Origin: Membranipora membranacea
Lineage: Eukaryota > Bryozoa > Gymnolaemata > Cheilostomatida > Membraniporidae
Reading direction: 5' to 3'
Length of the DNA stretch: 64,000 nt
Assembly (NCBI GenBank): GCA_914767715.1
Contig: OU612073.1
Location: 11,284,001 to 11,348,000, forward strand
Numbering within the stretch: position 1 is the stretch's first letter; every line of letters begins with the position of its first letter. The notes beneath the pieces are model-generated. The model was not told where the DNA came from. It made no database searches and was given only the letters and a program-made list of their open reading frames with translations. A program made the position numbers and the translations under genes. Shown here in pieces: positions 50,357 through 62,611 of the stretch.

Positions 50357-53300
50357 TTTTCTAACTGAAATTTGTCTCTATGTGAAGTGCTGAGTGTGTC
50401 AACAATGAGGTGTCAACCTACTGATAGTATGTGCAGCTGTCTAAATATAGATTTATATTCTAATAGACAGACAGACAGCCTCTCAAACCTTCAATTCTAG
50501 TCAAATAAAAGCATTGATAGCGGTAGCATTTCAGCTGCATTCTGTTGACAAGTAGTTAAAATGTTGTGAGAGAAAGTATTTATAGTGAATGTGGACAACT
50601 GCAAACACAAATTAAAAAAAGTGGAACTTGAGACTGTCGTCCTTTTTAAAACCAATTAACCGAGTGAAATGTAGAGTGGTGAAATCTTGTACGGTGAAGG
50701 AGAGCGTTACACATAGGTCTATTGATATCGTGTGTGGTGTATTGACATTACAGTGTTGAGTTTGAGATAGTGATAATATTTGATACAAGAAGTGTAGTAG
50801 ATGTATTAATGTCGTGCAGGTTCGGATTAGAGTTGCACTTGATTGGAATCGATATGTTCATTGTCAACATCATGCACACGATTAGAGAAACCTGATCCCT
50901 AATCTTACATTGTTTAAATACCAGCCCCTGATTTCGGCGATAATAATTCTATACATTGCGTGTTTGTTGGTCATATCTGTAATTCCAACCAATTTTAACC
51001 AAGGTAAGATTTGGTGACACTGGTTTTCAAAGTTGATTTTATTTGAAATATTAAACGGTTTGGTAATCATTTTAAAATGCCTGATCATTAAGCTACCAAT
51101 CTGTGGAAAATGTGGGACATTTTTTTCGCAATGATGGAATAATAAAATGTCATTGGGTAAGGCGACAACTTCCCCCTACCATGGTACCTATACAAAAACA
51201 TGAGTGATGCAGGTTTTGATTCAAGAACATTGATACTTTGTGTAATTGATCACGATACAAAATGGATTACGAGGTGAATATTTGGTTGAATTTGATTTGA
51301 TTGTTGTGGTTTGTTGGTCGAGTGTAGTCAGAGTTGATCCCAGGATTGCTAACATAATCCCCTCACCTTATGTGATCAAATCCTCTATCATAACTCCTGG
51401 ATGACATTGATTGATTGATGAGTATACTTTGTAATCGATCTAAATACATTGAAAAAATGGATATTACTGATTACAGATATTTGAAAAATCATGGTCTTTT
51501 CTCTTAGAATTACACAGAAAGACAATAGTTTTTTATTTCTCTTTAGTAATGAAACTTGAGGCGCTTGCAAGGTGCCCTAAAATGGCCTCCTTGAATGTGG
51601 CACAGCAAGCTAGCAATCACCAAATAAGGCGCCAACCACATCATGCCATCATTTTTTCTCCTTTTCCCCCAGCTTTTGCTGTAATTTCATTGCCACGTTA
51701 TATATTATCAAAACATCCGTCCAGGATGATATTCTCTGCCAAATACAGAGTTTTTATACCTAATCAACCTTTAACCGATAAGCTTGTGATGCCCTGACTT
51801 TGATAAATTGAAGTGTAGACCATGTCTTGTCCGCTTCACAGAAAATTTCTACCTCATTAGGTATGAATAGCTATCGACATGTCATGATTGTTATGAGAGT
51901 TTTGTACGGATTTCGTTATGTATATACCAACATGATGTAACAAAGGAAGTTTACAAAAGTGTTGGGAAAGAAGCGCTAATCAGGTGTACAAACTGACACC
52001 CATCTTCACTGATACAGACTCTCCCATATCAGGTTTACAATTCTTACCCATATACAAGGCTGCATAAGACTCATAAAACAGCAAGTGTTATAAATTATGT
52101 GTTTTTACTTGGGCTGAAGGAAAAGGTATAATATGATCTTATAAATAAATACCAGTACAGTGTAGCTTGTCTGCGCCGGGATAACACATTGTCGCAATAG
52201 CGTAAATTGTGGATCCGGCTTGCTTATGACATGCATTCTTTTTACTGCTGACTTAATCACTTGGACTCTGCCTCGGTCTCTATATAAAATTTAATATGGC
52301 ACATAAGATATTCGCAAAGCAGCAGTGAAAATTGTGCTTGACTACAATGTGCTACAAGATGCTTGAAATCATCTGAACACACCTCACTAGTCTGGGTAGA
52401 TGGGTTCTCAGTAGATCATCATCATCATCTTTGGAGCGGAGACAGTTATCCTCTCTTGGGTACAGGTACTGGGACCCATAGTACTCATGCAGCACCCTAT
52501 ACCCATGCCCGCCAGAAATCTGGCTACTTATTATATCGAAGAGGCAGAGGGGGTTCTTTTTACTGTGTGTGGGGTGTGCAATGACACAGTGGACCTCCGG
52601 TGTTTTTACTCCCGTTCTACAAGGACCTGACTAGGATGAATGGTGTGCCAGTACCAAATCAGATATGACCGCCGGCGCCGTTGAACCCGGGCCTCAAAGA
52701 TCACAAGTCCACTCCTGACTCTGTTGATCAAGTTTGATCTAGAACAATTTTCTTTGTTGCAAATGTTTGATATCGAGGCGCCCCGATACGAACATTTGTG
52801 ATATCCCTCCGCAACCACAGAGGGAACAAACTTGTTTTAAGTTTGATCCATTTTTTCATCGTATGAATTCCAATGCTGGAAAAATGGATCAAACTTGATC
52901 TAGGTTCTTTGTAACTCTCTTGATAAGTGGGTACTATCATGGCTTGATAAATTCTACTTTCAAGACCAGAATTCATATCTGATACCTGGTAACTTGAAAT
53001 GCAGCACATCACATGAGAATTACGGCACAAGGTTTAAACTGTGAAAGGTGAACACATTAATATTTAGGAAGGCGCCACCAACAATTACTGTTGGCCATCA
53101 CCCTCTTTGATATAAGGTTTGGTAGATAAACTTGAGGCAGGTATAGTAACCTCTCCCGAACTAAAATAACCTGTTAACTGATTTATTTCTTGAAACTCAG
53201 CTTACTATCTTATCAACAGGCTCTGGTCTGCTCTTTTTCGTCAGAAGCCTTCTCTTAGCGGAGGAAAAACAGTGGAAAATTGGACATGACAGCTGAAAGG

Positions 53301-53978
53301 GAAAGGAAATAATGATTTCAAGTATGTGTAAACCGCCACCTTTTTTTCCTTCGTCCCCAAAAGAGGAAAAAAGAGAATCAAGGAAATAGTCTCCTGATGG
53401 AATAATGTCTGTTCTTGTCATAGTTTTACTGATCGGCCATAGATTTTATTTTATGAGATTTAAAAATGTGTCTGACACAGAATAGATACAGCTCAAGATT
53501 ATAAACCATGGAAATGCACTATTTTCCTCTTGCCAGCAAATATTGGTATGCAACTGAACAGAACCATGCAACAAATATGATTATCATCACTGGTTTTCCT
53601 CACTGCAGTAAGTTTAAGCCATGAAGAGGATCTCTTGATTTGACAATTCATTACTAAATATTTGATTTATGGCTAAGCCATGAATGAGCTTGTCTCAATA
53701 ACCTGCCACATTTCAAAGGGGAGGCCTTATTTTCCCTTGTAATAAGTGTGGTTTAGGGTAGCATACATAGCAAGCGCTAGAATTACAGATTGAGAGTGTT
53801 TACACTGACATATTATAAGTTTTTACAACCAGGAACTTTTTTCGCCCGAGTGACTGACATATTTAATCTGGTAGATATTATGCTTGATCATCAGGATCCT
53901 CTTTCATTCTTGAGTTGCGATCGCCTGAAAGCAGAGCCACTCCTTTTTTTTTATTATTATTATTATTATTATTCGATA
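50357..53978. other. Divergent intergenic region
   Basis: Lies between two divergently transcribed genes. The first ~300 bases should carry the promoter of the disordered-protein gene. A locally GC-richer segment at ~52390-52740 may be a dispersed repeat: on the - strand it contains a GGGTTCAA B-box-like sequence, and its open frames are short. A T/TTA-rich tract occurs at 53943-53973 just before the next ATG. No gene is supported. Confidence 0.4.
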
Positions 53979-56900
53979 ATGATGCGTACACCTGCATTTT
54001 GCTGCCTGCTGTTTATGATGACATTTTACTTTGCTCTTGTATATGGGGTTGACTCTAATTTTAATGGTAAGTGCTATATCATTTTCATCTGAATTATCCA
54101 CCTAGCATTGAACTGTACAGTAATATACTCGCTAGCTCAGGATAATTATTCTGTAAGCTTGTTTGCAATTTATGATATAATGTTTTTCGCTGCCGCTTTT
54201 CAGTTTTTGTTAAGAGTCAATGTGTTTGTTTTTTCTGAAAACGAAGCCTTTTTTCCTAATTTATGCGATCAAAGTCTGCCCGGGTCGTGGTTAGCCAGCC
54301 AACATTCCAATGGCAGACCAATGGATGAAGGTTGATAAATGAATGCCGCTATTAGCAACCAAGACACGTTTTACAACTAAAACTACTTTTCCCCACTTTC
54401 TTTTTCCAATATTTGCCACGAATACTCCATAACCATTCTATCCTCTAAGTCTGAGGACACGTACTTACTCTCAACACAATGACTTGTCTTTTGGTTTCTC
54501 ACAATGAATCAATCAGCACAAATGAAATTTAACCTAAAAACTATATACCAGTACATACCAACTTTTGTGCCTTTTTAACAAAATTTAAAAAATTGGTTGA
54601 AATCGCAAGTGATTGTCTTTGTCCCAAGACTGAGAAAAATAAGTGCCTTAAGGGCGCGGCTGCCATATTCGGCGCCAAGCTGCTCTCTTTTTTCAGGCAG
54701 GTCAGAGCGCACCTGGGGCGTCAATTGAGCCCCGTAGTCAGTAGACTGCAGCGGGATTCGAGCCCGAGACCTCCAACACTTGCGCATCAGAGGGCAGGCG
54801 CCCTAACCATCTGAGCTACCTCCTACTTTAACATCCATGTTGTAATTAGTGATGTCCGGCCTCCGGACATCATGACTACTTCTGTTGGTATACTATAATA
54901 GCTCATTGGATACATAAGCTGTTTCTTGATTACAATCAAATCTCAAATTTAGTTTTGGAGGTTGTCTGCCCTTCACCTTATTGATGCCAATGTCGTCTAT
55001 ATTATTAATGCTTTTAATTATAATATCCACGATATCAATGCTATTGATGATATGATGCTATTAATATCAACGATATTAACGCCTATTTAGTTTTTGAAAT
55101 ACCTTCAATCCTTTGATATCTCAAAACATAATTTAAATATTGCAGACAATCTGGTGTACAGATGTATGAGTGATGCTCCATCCGCGAAGAACTGCAGCTT
55201 ATCTGTCAGCTGGGATATAAAAAGTCTCTCTTCGATCAAGATTGGTTGCTGCTACCCACGAGATGGCCCAAACCTGACAACTGCGCTGTGTGCATCAACT
55301 CCTCTGAATTGTACATCATATGGCGCAAATTGGAGTTTTGAGGCAGTAGAACTATCTGACCAAAACTCCAACATAGCTCAAATTCGAAACCCTGTGAAAC
55401 TCGACTACCAGTTGTCAGGGAGTGACAGACCATTGTCCTTAACTCGTAGCAAACGTAGCTCATATCGGAGCAGCTCATACCGAAGTAGCTCGTATCGGAG
55501 TAGCTCATACAGGAGTAGTTTATACCGTACCAGCAGGTAAATGAACATCTAGCAAATGTCATTTGTCATTAATGTCATTAATGTGTCATTAACATTGAAT
55601 TCCATATCTGGAATAGCATCATTAGCTTTCTTTTGCAAAACAAAGGGCTTGCAAAAATAGCCAGTCCCTAGTAGCAATCTAGAAATGCCCTAATCATCGA
55701 CACTGTAGGGGTATAATTACTGTTTGCAATTTTGTAAACAAGACAATTTGTCAGGCTAATTATTCATGCTACTAGGGACAGCCAATCAGATAACAGTCAG
55801 ATGGGTCCCTGTGTTTAGTGTCCTAACCGTATAACGCTATGATACTATTTCCATTCTAAGAGAAGAATCTAATTCAGTGGTCATTAACGATCAACATGGA
55901 AATTTATAATACTAAATCTAACAAAAATGCTCAGATCTTGTACAACCAATCATTTATATCCATGTTTCACAAGACTGAAATTGCCTAACCTCAAATGCCT
56001 AACCTAACCTGCTAAGTGCCAATGTGACAATCCAAGACTATTTCGTTTATCACCATTATTTCATTCATATGTTTATGTTGATGTCGATGTCGATGTCGAT
56101 GTCGATGTCGATGTCGATGTCGATGTCGATGTCGATGTCGATGTCGATGTCGATGTCGATGTCGATGTCGATGTCGATGTCGGTTTCGGTGTCGATGTCG
56201 GTGTTGGTTTCGGTGTTGGTTTCGGTGTCGGTGTCGATTTTGACGATGATGTTGGTGTTTAAGCTTATACTAATGATTATGTTCTTGAAGCTCATATGGA
56301 ACAACAGACTATGGAGCAGTAGGAGGAGGAGTAGGAACTTCAGTGGTAGTGATTATCATTGTGATAGTTATAATTGTGATCTGCTGTCGGCGTAAGAGAC
56401 AACAGCCGCAGAGACCACCCGCAATCATGTATAACACTCCTGCTACAGGTTAGTCATCACAAATTTGTGCGAATCAACTTTTATGATAGTGCTCAGGGTT
56501 TCATTGTCTTGAATTCATTAGGAGTTAAAGAAAATGTGCATGTGCATTTATCATAATATAAACGAGAGCCTGAAAACGTATAGTTTTGATTAGTTACGAA
56601 GAAAGCAATTCAGGTACATGTTTTATTGTCTTGTCACATTTGTTTAAAAGAACAGCATTGCGAGTAACTTTGAGGTAGTATGTGTCTCCGTCAATGTTGG
56701 CTACCATTTATCTTCCAGTTTCTGAGGCTGATGTAAAGTGGGGAGTAAGTGTTTGCAAGCCTCAAAATGACCTTTTTCAGACCTGTTCAAAATGGTTAAC
56801 TTTAACTCTTACAATTTACTCCTCCTGTGTATACCCAATTATGAGCTTTGGATTAACACCAAAGACTTAACAATAAATTTTATTATTATGTCTATGATTA

Positions 56901-57559
56901 ACATTCATTATTTCTTCTATTTTCCTTTTTTCACACGACAGTTGCAACAGTTCCTATGACTCATCCTGTAACGCATCCTTATTCTGCACCTGCGTATCCA
57001 TATGGCAATCCAGCAGCTCCAGTTCCATATCAAGTTCCACCCCAGTATCCTCCTGCTCCACCTGTCATACATCAGCAGCAGTACCTTCCACCAGCAGCAG
57101 CACCTGCTATCCAATATCAGCTACCTGCAACAGCCCCTCCATTTGTGGTGCCAAGCTACGTAGCACCTGTTGGTAATGCACAACCTGCTACTGCAAATTT
57201 TGTCAGCAACAGGTTACAGAGAGCAGTTGTCAATGCCGCAGTCGACTCTGCAGTTGGCGGTATTGGCGACATTGGAGCTTCGTGCCTAGATGGAGGGGTG
57301 AGTTGGGTTCAATGTTAAACAATTACGGGATATAATGTGCTGTAAACTGCTTTGGCAGGAAAATGGTCTGCCTCAGACACATCAGGTATTCTAGCTTTGA
57401 ATGTTGATGTTAATGTCTGGACTGCTGTTAGTGGGATTGAATTTGAAATCACCTTCTGCCACTACCAGCAAGATTGCAGAATTCAATAAAAATGTGAAAG
57501 ATGTTTTGTAGCTCAATTGTTTCTTTTTGCAGATAGACTTCAGTGGATTTTGTGAGTGA
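53979..57559 (+). CDS. Type I membrane protein, six-Cys domain and Ser/Tyr/Arg stalk (copy A)
   Basis: Exons: 53979-54066, 55146-55536, 56291-56448, 56942-57297 and 57533-57559, with junction phases 1, 2, 1, 0; ~339 aa. Residues 1-~22 form a signal peptide (MMRTPAFCCLLFMM). Cysteines 36, 46, 64-65, 78 and 85 give the spacing C-x9-C-x17-CC-x12-C-x6-C, with VSWD, GCCYP and the motif ELSDQNSNIA after it. A stalk of SSSYR repeats follows (~residues 132-160). Then come YGAVGGGVGTS and a transmembrane helix (~174-192) ending CCRRKR, and a Pro/Ala/Tyr-rich tail with YPYGNP, PPQYPPAPP and QQQYLPP. It ends IDFSGFCE. NCS and NLT/NCT are likely N-glycosylation sites. I do not recognise the family; it resembles Shisa/CYYR1-type proteins only in general plan. 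It is paralogous to the gene at 62598. Confidence 0.75.
54590..54826 (-). mobile_element. tRNA-derived SINE in intron 1 of copy A gene
   Basis: On the - strand the head (54826-54747) reads GTAGGAGGTAGCTCAGATGG with a good A box (TAGCTCAGATGG at ~54816-54805) and B box (GGCTCGAATCCC at ~54764-54753). The anticodon stem does not fold cleanly and the acceptor ends do not pair well. A GC-richer body and an A/T-rich tail continue to ~54590. This favours a SINE over a functional tRNA gene. Confidence 0.7.
56074..56240. repeat. (GATGTC)n hexanucleotide repeat in intron 2 of copy A gene
   Basis: About sixteen perfect copies of GATGTC, then a degenerate GGTGTC/GGTTTC tail. It falls inside intron 55537-56290. 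Both strands read through it as alternating dipeptides (Met-Ser or Asp-Ile), an artefact of a stop-free six-base unit. Confidence 0.95.
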
Positions 57560-57771
57560 AACGGAGAGAGGAAATTTGGTGAACGAATTGTGAAGGAAGG
57601 ATTCTAAAATCCATGATTTTATGATTATGATAACCATGAACGAAGATTATAAACCATGGAAACGCTCCACTCGAATTCTCTTTTATACTAGTTACAAAGC
57701 TTCCGTGTGGTGTGTCTATGCAATCAAAATTTCTGTTCTTAATGCAATTAATGTATTTACAAAATATGTGA

Positions 57772-57777
57772 AATAAA
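57772..57777 (+). terminator. Candidate polyadenylation signal of copy A gene
   Basis: AATAAA 213 bases after the stop codon, followed by an A/T-rich stretch. Confidence 0.45.
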
Positions 57778-60032
57778 AAATTAAATTAAAATTATGATAT
57801 CAATACAGAAAGCAAATGTCTTCTCGGCAGGTCAATCAATACACTGAAAGCGGCTAAAACCTCAGCGGATCTTGACTTAATTTCTACATAAATATCAATC
57901 CTCTGAGGATCAGCTGAGGCTTCTAAGGGTAGTAATATGATATCATGCGAACGGCTCTGCACTTGGAAATCGCAATCACTGATCAAATAAGCATAGGCTG
58001 CTGTCAGCATATATGTTAACGATGGTCATGTTGTTCAAACGACAGAGGTTACAACCGCCAAGTGCGTTGTGAAAATTAGGCATGAGGTGGTATTTGCATT
58101 CAATTTATCAACAACGGGCATCGTTGATATATTGGGATGTTACAATCGCCACAAGTACTAACCTTGCTCAGTTTAGGTTCAGACTATTCTTATTTATAAT
58201 AATATATCAAATTATACAACCATCACGCCTAGAAGAATGGAAAATGCAATAAAACAGGAATTCCAACAATTACATTAATGCATTATATAGTTGCTCTTAT
58301 TGCAATCTCATTTCAATGGATCATTGTCACATATACATGAAAAATCTCACTGACAACCACTAGGTAAGAGTGAGAAGTGTACTCCTTGGTATGGTCACAG
58401 AGAACTGTTAGGTAAATGTGGAGACGCTAATAGCTTCACCAATGTATACATTTTCTCATCTGGTTCAATAGTATATTTGCTACACAGAAAGCGCAACACA
58501 CCAGGATGAAGGATGTACTTTGTGGATCCCCAAAATTGGTTCTACTATCTATTTTAAAGTTTGTAATGAAAGTTATAAGTATTGCAGCATCTATACCTTA
58601 AGAGGAGAATCGATAATTTTGTGTCATAGCAAGTCATGTGACCTGCAAGGAAGCAGCAAATAAGACTACTAATCATGATCTTATTTTTATTCATTTTAGT
58701 TTTTCTTTTGGCATACTGACAACATTTCTCTACGAAATATAGTTGCCATGCAGAGCATCTTTCCCTGTATAAAAATGAATGGTTAGACATCGGTGATTGA
58801 ATGTGCAGGCTAGAAATGATGAAACCAAAATAATTCTATCATACTGCACATTATATGCAACCAGGGAGTTTGGGACCAAACTCCCTGATGCAACATTGGA
58901 GGATATCAAGATACTCAGTTATGAATCGTCTTACTATGTACAAAGAGAAGACAACTCAGGTTATTTACAGTGTGTAGCTGAATGTAGGATCAGTAGAATT
59001 AACTCCCTGCTATCACTCAAACACCAGTCATTGGAGTTATCCTATGCTCAAAATCGCAGGTCCCTCCTTTGTTGCGACTTAAAGTTATCCTCTTGATTGA
59101 TCGCAGTTTCTGATAGTATCTTACCTCGTAAAAAATCAGTCATGTTCTTTATATAGCCATATTCCAATGTCTTGCAAGCTAGGCGGAGTGTCATTTTATC
59201 AATAGTCATGATGAGTTGATATCTTAGCCCTTGCATTGAGCTAGTTGTATCAGAAACGATAAATTGTGTTCACAGATTGTGTGTGAGCTAAACATACTGC
59301 TTGCATTGTAAGCTTGTGCTACATACATATATATCAGACCTGGAAGTGGATCTATGTCAAAGCTAGCAGATATGAGATAGATAGTCGGTGGTGTGGGTAT
59401 CAAAATATTAAACAAAATATTTGGATTTTAATCCTGTATCTGTAATCTATTCGGAATGCTACATTATTTTATTTTGAAATGTAGGGCTTTCCTACCAAAA
59501 GTGTGAATCCGTCAGAGAAATCCTGCCCATTCCTATCTGCAGTGTAACATTCCCTGTCCACGAGACCATCATTCAGAATCACAGCACATACTAGAATCCT
59601 TCCTCATCTGCAGTTATTTGTCTGCCCATCCCTCGGACAAAAAATAGATCATATATGTTAATATTAGATCATCATGTCTAATTTTCCCTCATGTCCACAA
59701 TTACTTAGAAGTTATCAACATGGTTTTCATGATTGCCATTGTTCGATCTGTTGTGTACAACATTTTCTTCTGTACACCCATGTCTAACATTTTATTACAA
59801 TGAGGGACTGTTCTATTGCTCCTTCATTGCCGTATACAAGGAAGTAGGTCAAATTACTTGGAAAGACGATTTCATCATTTTCAGTGACATAGATTTAGTA
59901 ATGGCACAACGTCTCTGACATCTCATCATTAATAATCCGTCACATGATAGGTTAAATACAATGCCGAGGGCAATGTCCATCCACTGAACATGGTAAGTGT
60001 TTTTAAGGAAACATAAGTTCCTTCAAGCTTTT

Positions 60033-60396
60033 TGTCTTGTCTTATGCAGGGGGGGGGGGGAGGGTAGTGGTATGAGACCATACACTCCAGAGACCAGGTG
60101 TTTGACACCCTTAGTGCTAAGGGACCCCTGGACAATTTTTGATTATTACTGATAGAACAAATCCTTGGTGTTAGAAGGATGAGTATGTTCCATCAGTCGG
60201 TTTTGATATTATGAGAGTTGTCCGGGTGTGAGATGATTGTGATTTGTGAGAGTTGTTGGTTGAAGTTGAATTTTGATTTTGTGGTTTTGTGGGTAGGGAG
60301 AAGCCAGGGTAAATCCCTCAAGACGAGAGCAGGAATCGAACCCAGGACCTCTTGCTTGACTAGCAAAGGATGTGATCATTTGCGCTATCAAAGCTC
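60033..60396 (-). mobile_element. tRNA-derived SINE-like repeat, copy 2
   Basis: Better preserved copy of the repeat at 28471-28841. On the - strand it begins GAGCTTTGATAGCGCAAATG (A-box-like) and has an intact B box, GGTTCGATTCC, within GAGGTCCTGGGTTCGATTCC. The body continues through TAGGGTTCC-type sequence to a poly-C (+ strand G12 at ~60048-60060). Two copies in 64 kb indicate a repetitive family. Confidence 0.75.
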
Positions 60397-60708
60397 CTTT
60401 CAAGTTGGGAAATTGTTAAAACTGGTCTTGTGGTGGTCTTCGGCAGAAACTTTCACTCATAAGTTTTTCACTCCTATTTCCTTCACAGGTAAGACCGCAT
60501 AGTAGTGATTTATGTCGGTTTACCATACTTTTGCAAAAAGCGAAGGGAATGCAGCTCCGATGATTAGGCTACTATACAATCTCATTGGCCTGGGCACATC
60601 ACATTCAGAACTGCAAACTACAAATGACAGAAGAAAAGTGAAAGTAAGATTATGTGGCATTTCTGACATGCACTGAAATCATAACACATGTAATGTTACC
60701 CAGGAACA

Positions 60709-60860
60709 TGGCGTGCCCACAGTCAGCCCTCAAAAGCGTTAGGGATGGCAATCGTTAAGGGGGTGGGTGGGAAGCTAGGAAACTCCCTCCCCCCTTAACG
60801 ACTGCCTACGGCCGCGATCGCCATCCCGAACGCTTTTAATTGCTGGCTGTGGGCGCGCCA
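60709..60860. mobile_element. ~152-bp palindromic MITE
   Basis: The left half GGCGTGCCCACAGTCAGC, AAAAGCGTTAGGGATGGC, CGTTAAGGGGG is mirrored by CCCCCCTTAACG, GCCATCCCGAACGCTTTT, GCTGGCTGTGGGCGCGCC. The whole segment could fold into one long hairpin. Higher GC than its surroundings marks it as inserted sequence. No target duplication was established. Confidence 0.75.
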
Positions 60861-61674
60861 ACAGCAAACCGAACTCAGCTCTGCCCCTGACCATAAGATA
60901 CAGGGCATAATTCCTGTGGACAAGAAAATGATTTCACAATATTTTGGTCCAGAATGTGGCCTTGGTCCACATGTATCTTGCAAAAAATGGCAAATCTCTG
61001 ACCAAGAAGCAACATTAAGCCTTGAACAAATACATCATTGTATTGTTCTTGGAAAGCAGTTTTGCACTGTTTGTCACATCTGAAAATTGTTGGACTTATA
61101 ATTGGTTTCCCCATCACCTTTGATAATTAGATTTTATCCATCAATATCTCACATCAGTTACTGTGATAATATAGCCATATATAATCAAGTAGCCTTTTTT
61201 TTCCTCCTATTATTGGGGATACATGTATCATACTGGAGTAAAAATGGCCGGTCTGAAGATTTGATTTTTATTATAATATAATGTCTTGGTCATTCCCTGC
61301 TTGTTACATGACTTTTTTTGTTATAATCAAGGAGTTACCCCTTGTTATTGGCGTCCTATATATTATGAATGTGTAGCTACTGTGATGATAATTTCCATGG
61401 TTCACATGCAAGCCATTAGCGGAATAAAATATTTTTTCCAATCTTACATGTGCTCGTTTACTGGGAAACTGGGCCGCATGCTGATTGTAGATCTAGAGAG
61501 GTATTAGACTGAGAAGCCTAGAAAGACCTGAATATTTTACTATCATCTTGAATCCTATATATTTTTATTGCCAGTGGAAGTTGTAGTCATTCATCAGTGG
61601 TCAAACTTATTTATGCATGATTTCCTGATAGAGATCATACTTGAACAAAAAAACTCTAGGAGAATAAATCTTAT

Positions 61675-61888
61675 AGGGCCGTAGCTCTAGGGGAGGCAGA
61701 GAGGCACTGCCTCCCCTAGAAAACTAAATATAGTGGCCTAAAAACACTATAATTGAATAACCTATGTCAGAATCAGTCCCTCTGGTACTTCCATTTGCTT
61801 ATTATAGGCCTCGAATTTCTCAGGGAGGAGGTTACTGGTGTTGCCTCAGACTTTTGCCCCCCTACCATTTTTTCTAAACTACGGCCCT
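61675..61888. mobile_element. 214-bp MITE-like element with AGGGCCGTAG ends
   Basis: Ten-base terminal inverted repeats, AGGGCCGTAG and CTACGGCCCT. Just inside the left end is a small hairpin, CTAGGGGAGGCAG/CTGCCTCCCCTAG, separated by AGAGGCA. There is no coding capacity. Flanks do not show a clear target duplication. Confidence 0.6.
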
Positions 61889-61925
61889 GTCTTAGGTTAT
61901 GTATTTTAGAGGTGAGCAACAAGCG

Positions 61926-62611
61926 ACGGATTTAAAAAAAAATTACCCTCCCCCTGCCAACATTGTTATACATCGAACTACATTAGTGCTCCGTTAGTTG
62001 CGATATCAGGGATCTTTATAAATCCCCCAATTTTTCTTGTGTTTTCTTTATTTCTTAAATTTTACTGGCTCTTGCCAATTGACAGTTCAGAACTATAAAT
62101 ACAATTGGTTGATTAATTGTTTCATTTGATGGATTTGTTAGCTTGTTTCCTGTATTTTTAGCCATTTATTCATTTTTTATTTAACATTGAACATTCATAG
62201 GTTAAACCAAGCAGTCCTCTAATTTCTGGATATTGTTACCTGCTCTCTTTCAACATGCATAAGACAAGACGGATTTAAAAAAAAATTACCCTCCCCCTGC
62301 CAACATTGTTATACATCGAACTACATTAGTGCTCCGTTAGTTGCGATATCAGGGATCTTTATAAATCCCCCAATTTTTCTTGTGTTTTCTTTATTTCTTA
62401 AATTTTACTGGCTCTTGCCAATTGACAGTTCAGAACTATAAATACAATTGGTTGATTAATTGTTTCATTTGATGGATTTGTTAGCTTGTTTCCTGTATTT
62501 TTAGCCATTTATTCATTTTTTATTTAACATTGAACATTCATAGGTTAAGCCAAGCAGTCCTCTAATTTCTGGATATTGTTACCTGCTCTCTTTCAACATG
62601 CATAAGACAAG
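61926..62611 (+). repeat. Recent 343-bp tandem duplication covering the 5' region of copy B gene
   Basis: 61926-62268 and 62269-62611 are almost identical; the one difference I noted is GGTTAAACC against GGTTAAGCC. The unit runs from GACGGATTTAAAAAAAAATT to TTTCAACATGCATAAGACAAG and so contains the start codon ATGCATAAG. Only the second copy continues into the signal peptide; in the first the frame stops after six codons. Confidence 0.93.

Larger units (their letters stand above)
57560..62597. other. Spacer between the two paralogues
   Basis: About 5 kb with the AATAAA of copy A (57772), a SINE, two MITE-like palindromes and the promoter duplication, all listed separately. A 99-codon frame at 58797-59096 (+) and several shorter ones have no splice or family support. 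No third copy of the Cys-domain gene is seen. Confidence 0.45.

Noticed and set aside
54747-54826. Functional tRNA gene on the minus strand
   Set aside because: A and B boxes are present but the anticodon stem and acceptor pairing are poor, and a SINE-like body follows.
56024-56395. 123-codon Met-Ser repeat frame
   Set aside because: Product of the GATGTC hexanucleotide repeat; the true coding frame of this region starts at 56291 in another frame.
58797-59096. 99-codon frame between the paralogues
   Set aside because: No signal peptide, splice partner or family pattern; it contains a small hairpin (AGGGAGTTTGG/CCAAACTCCCT) suggesting repeat-derived sequence.
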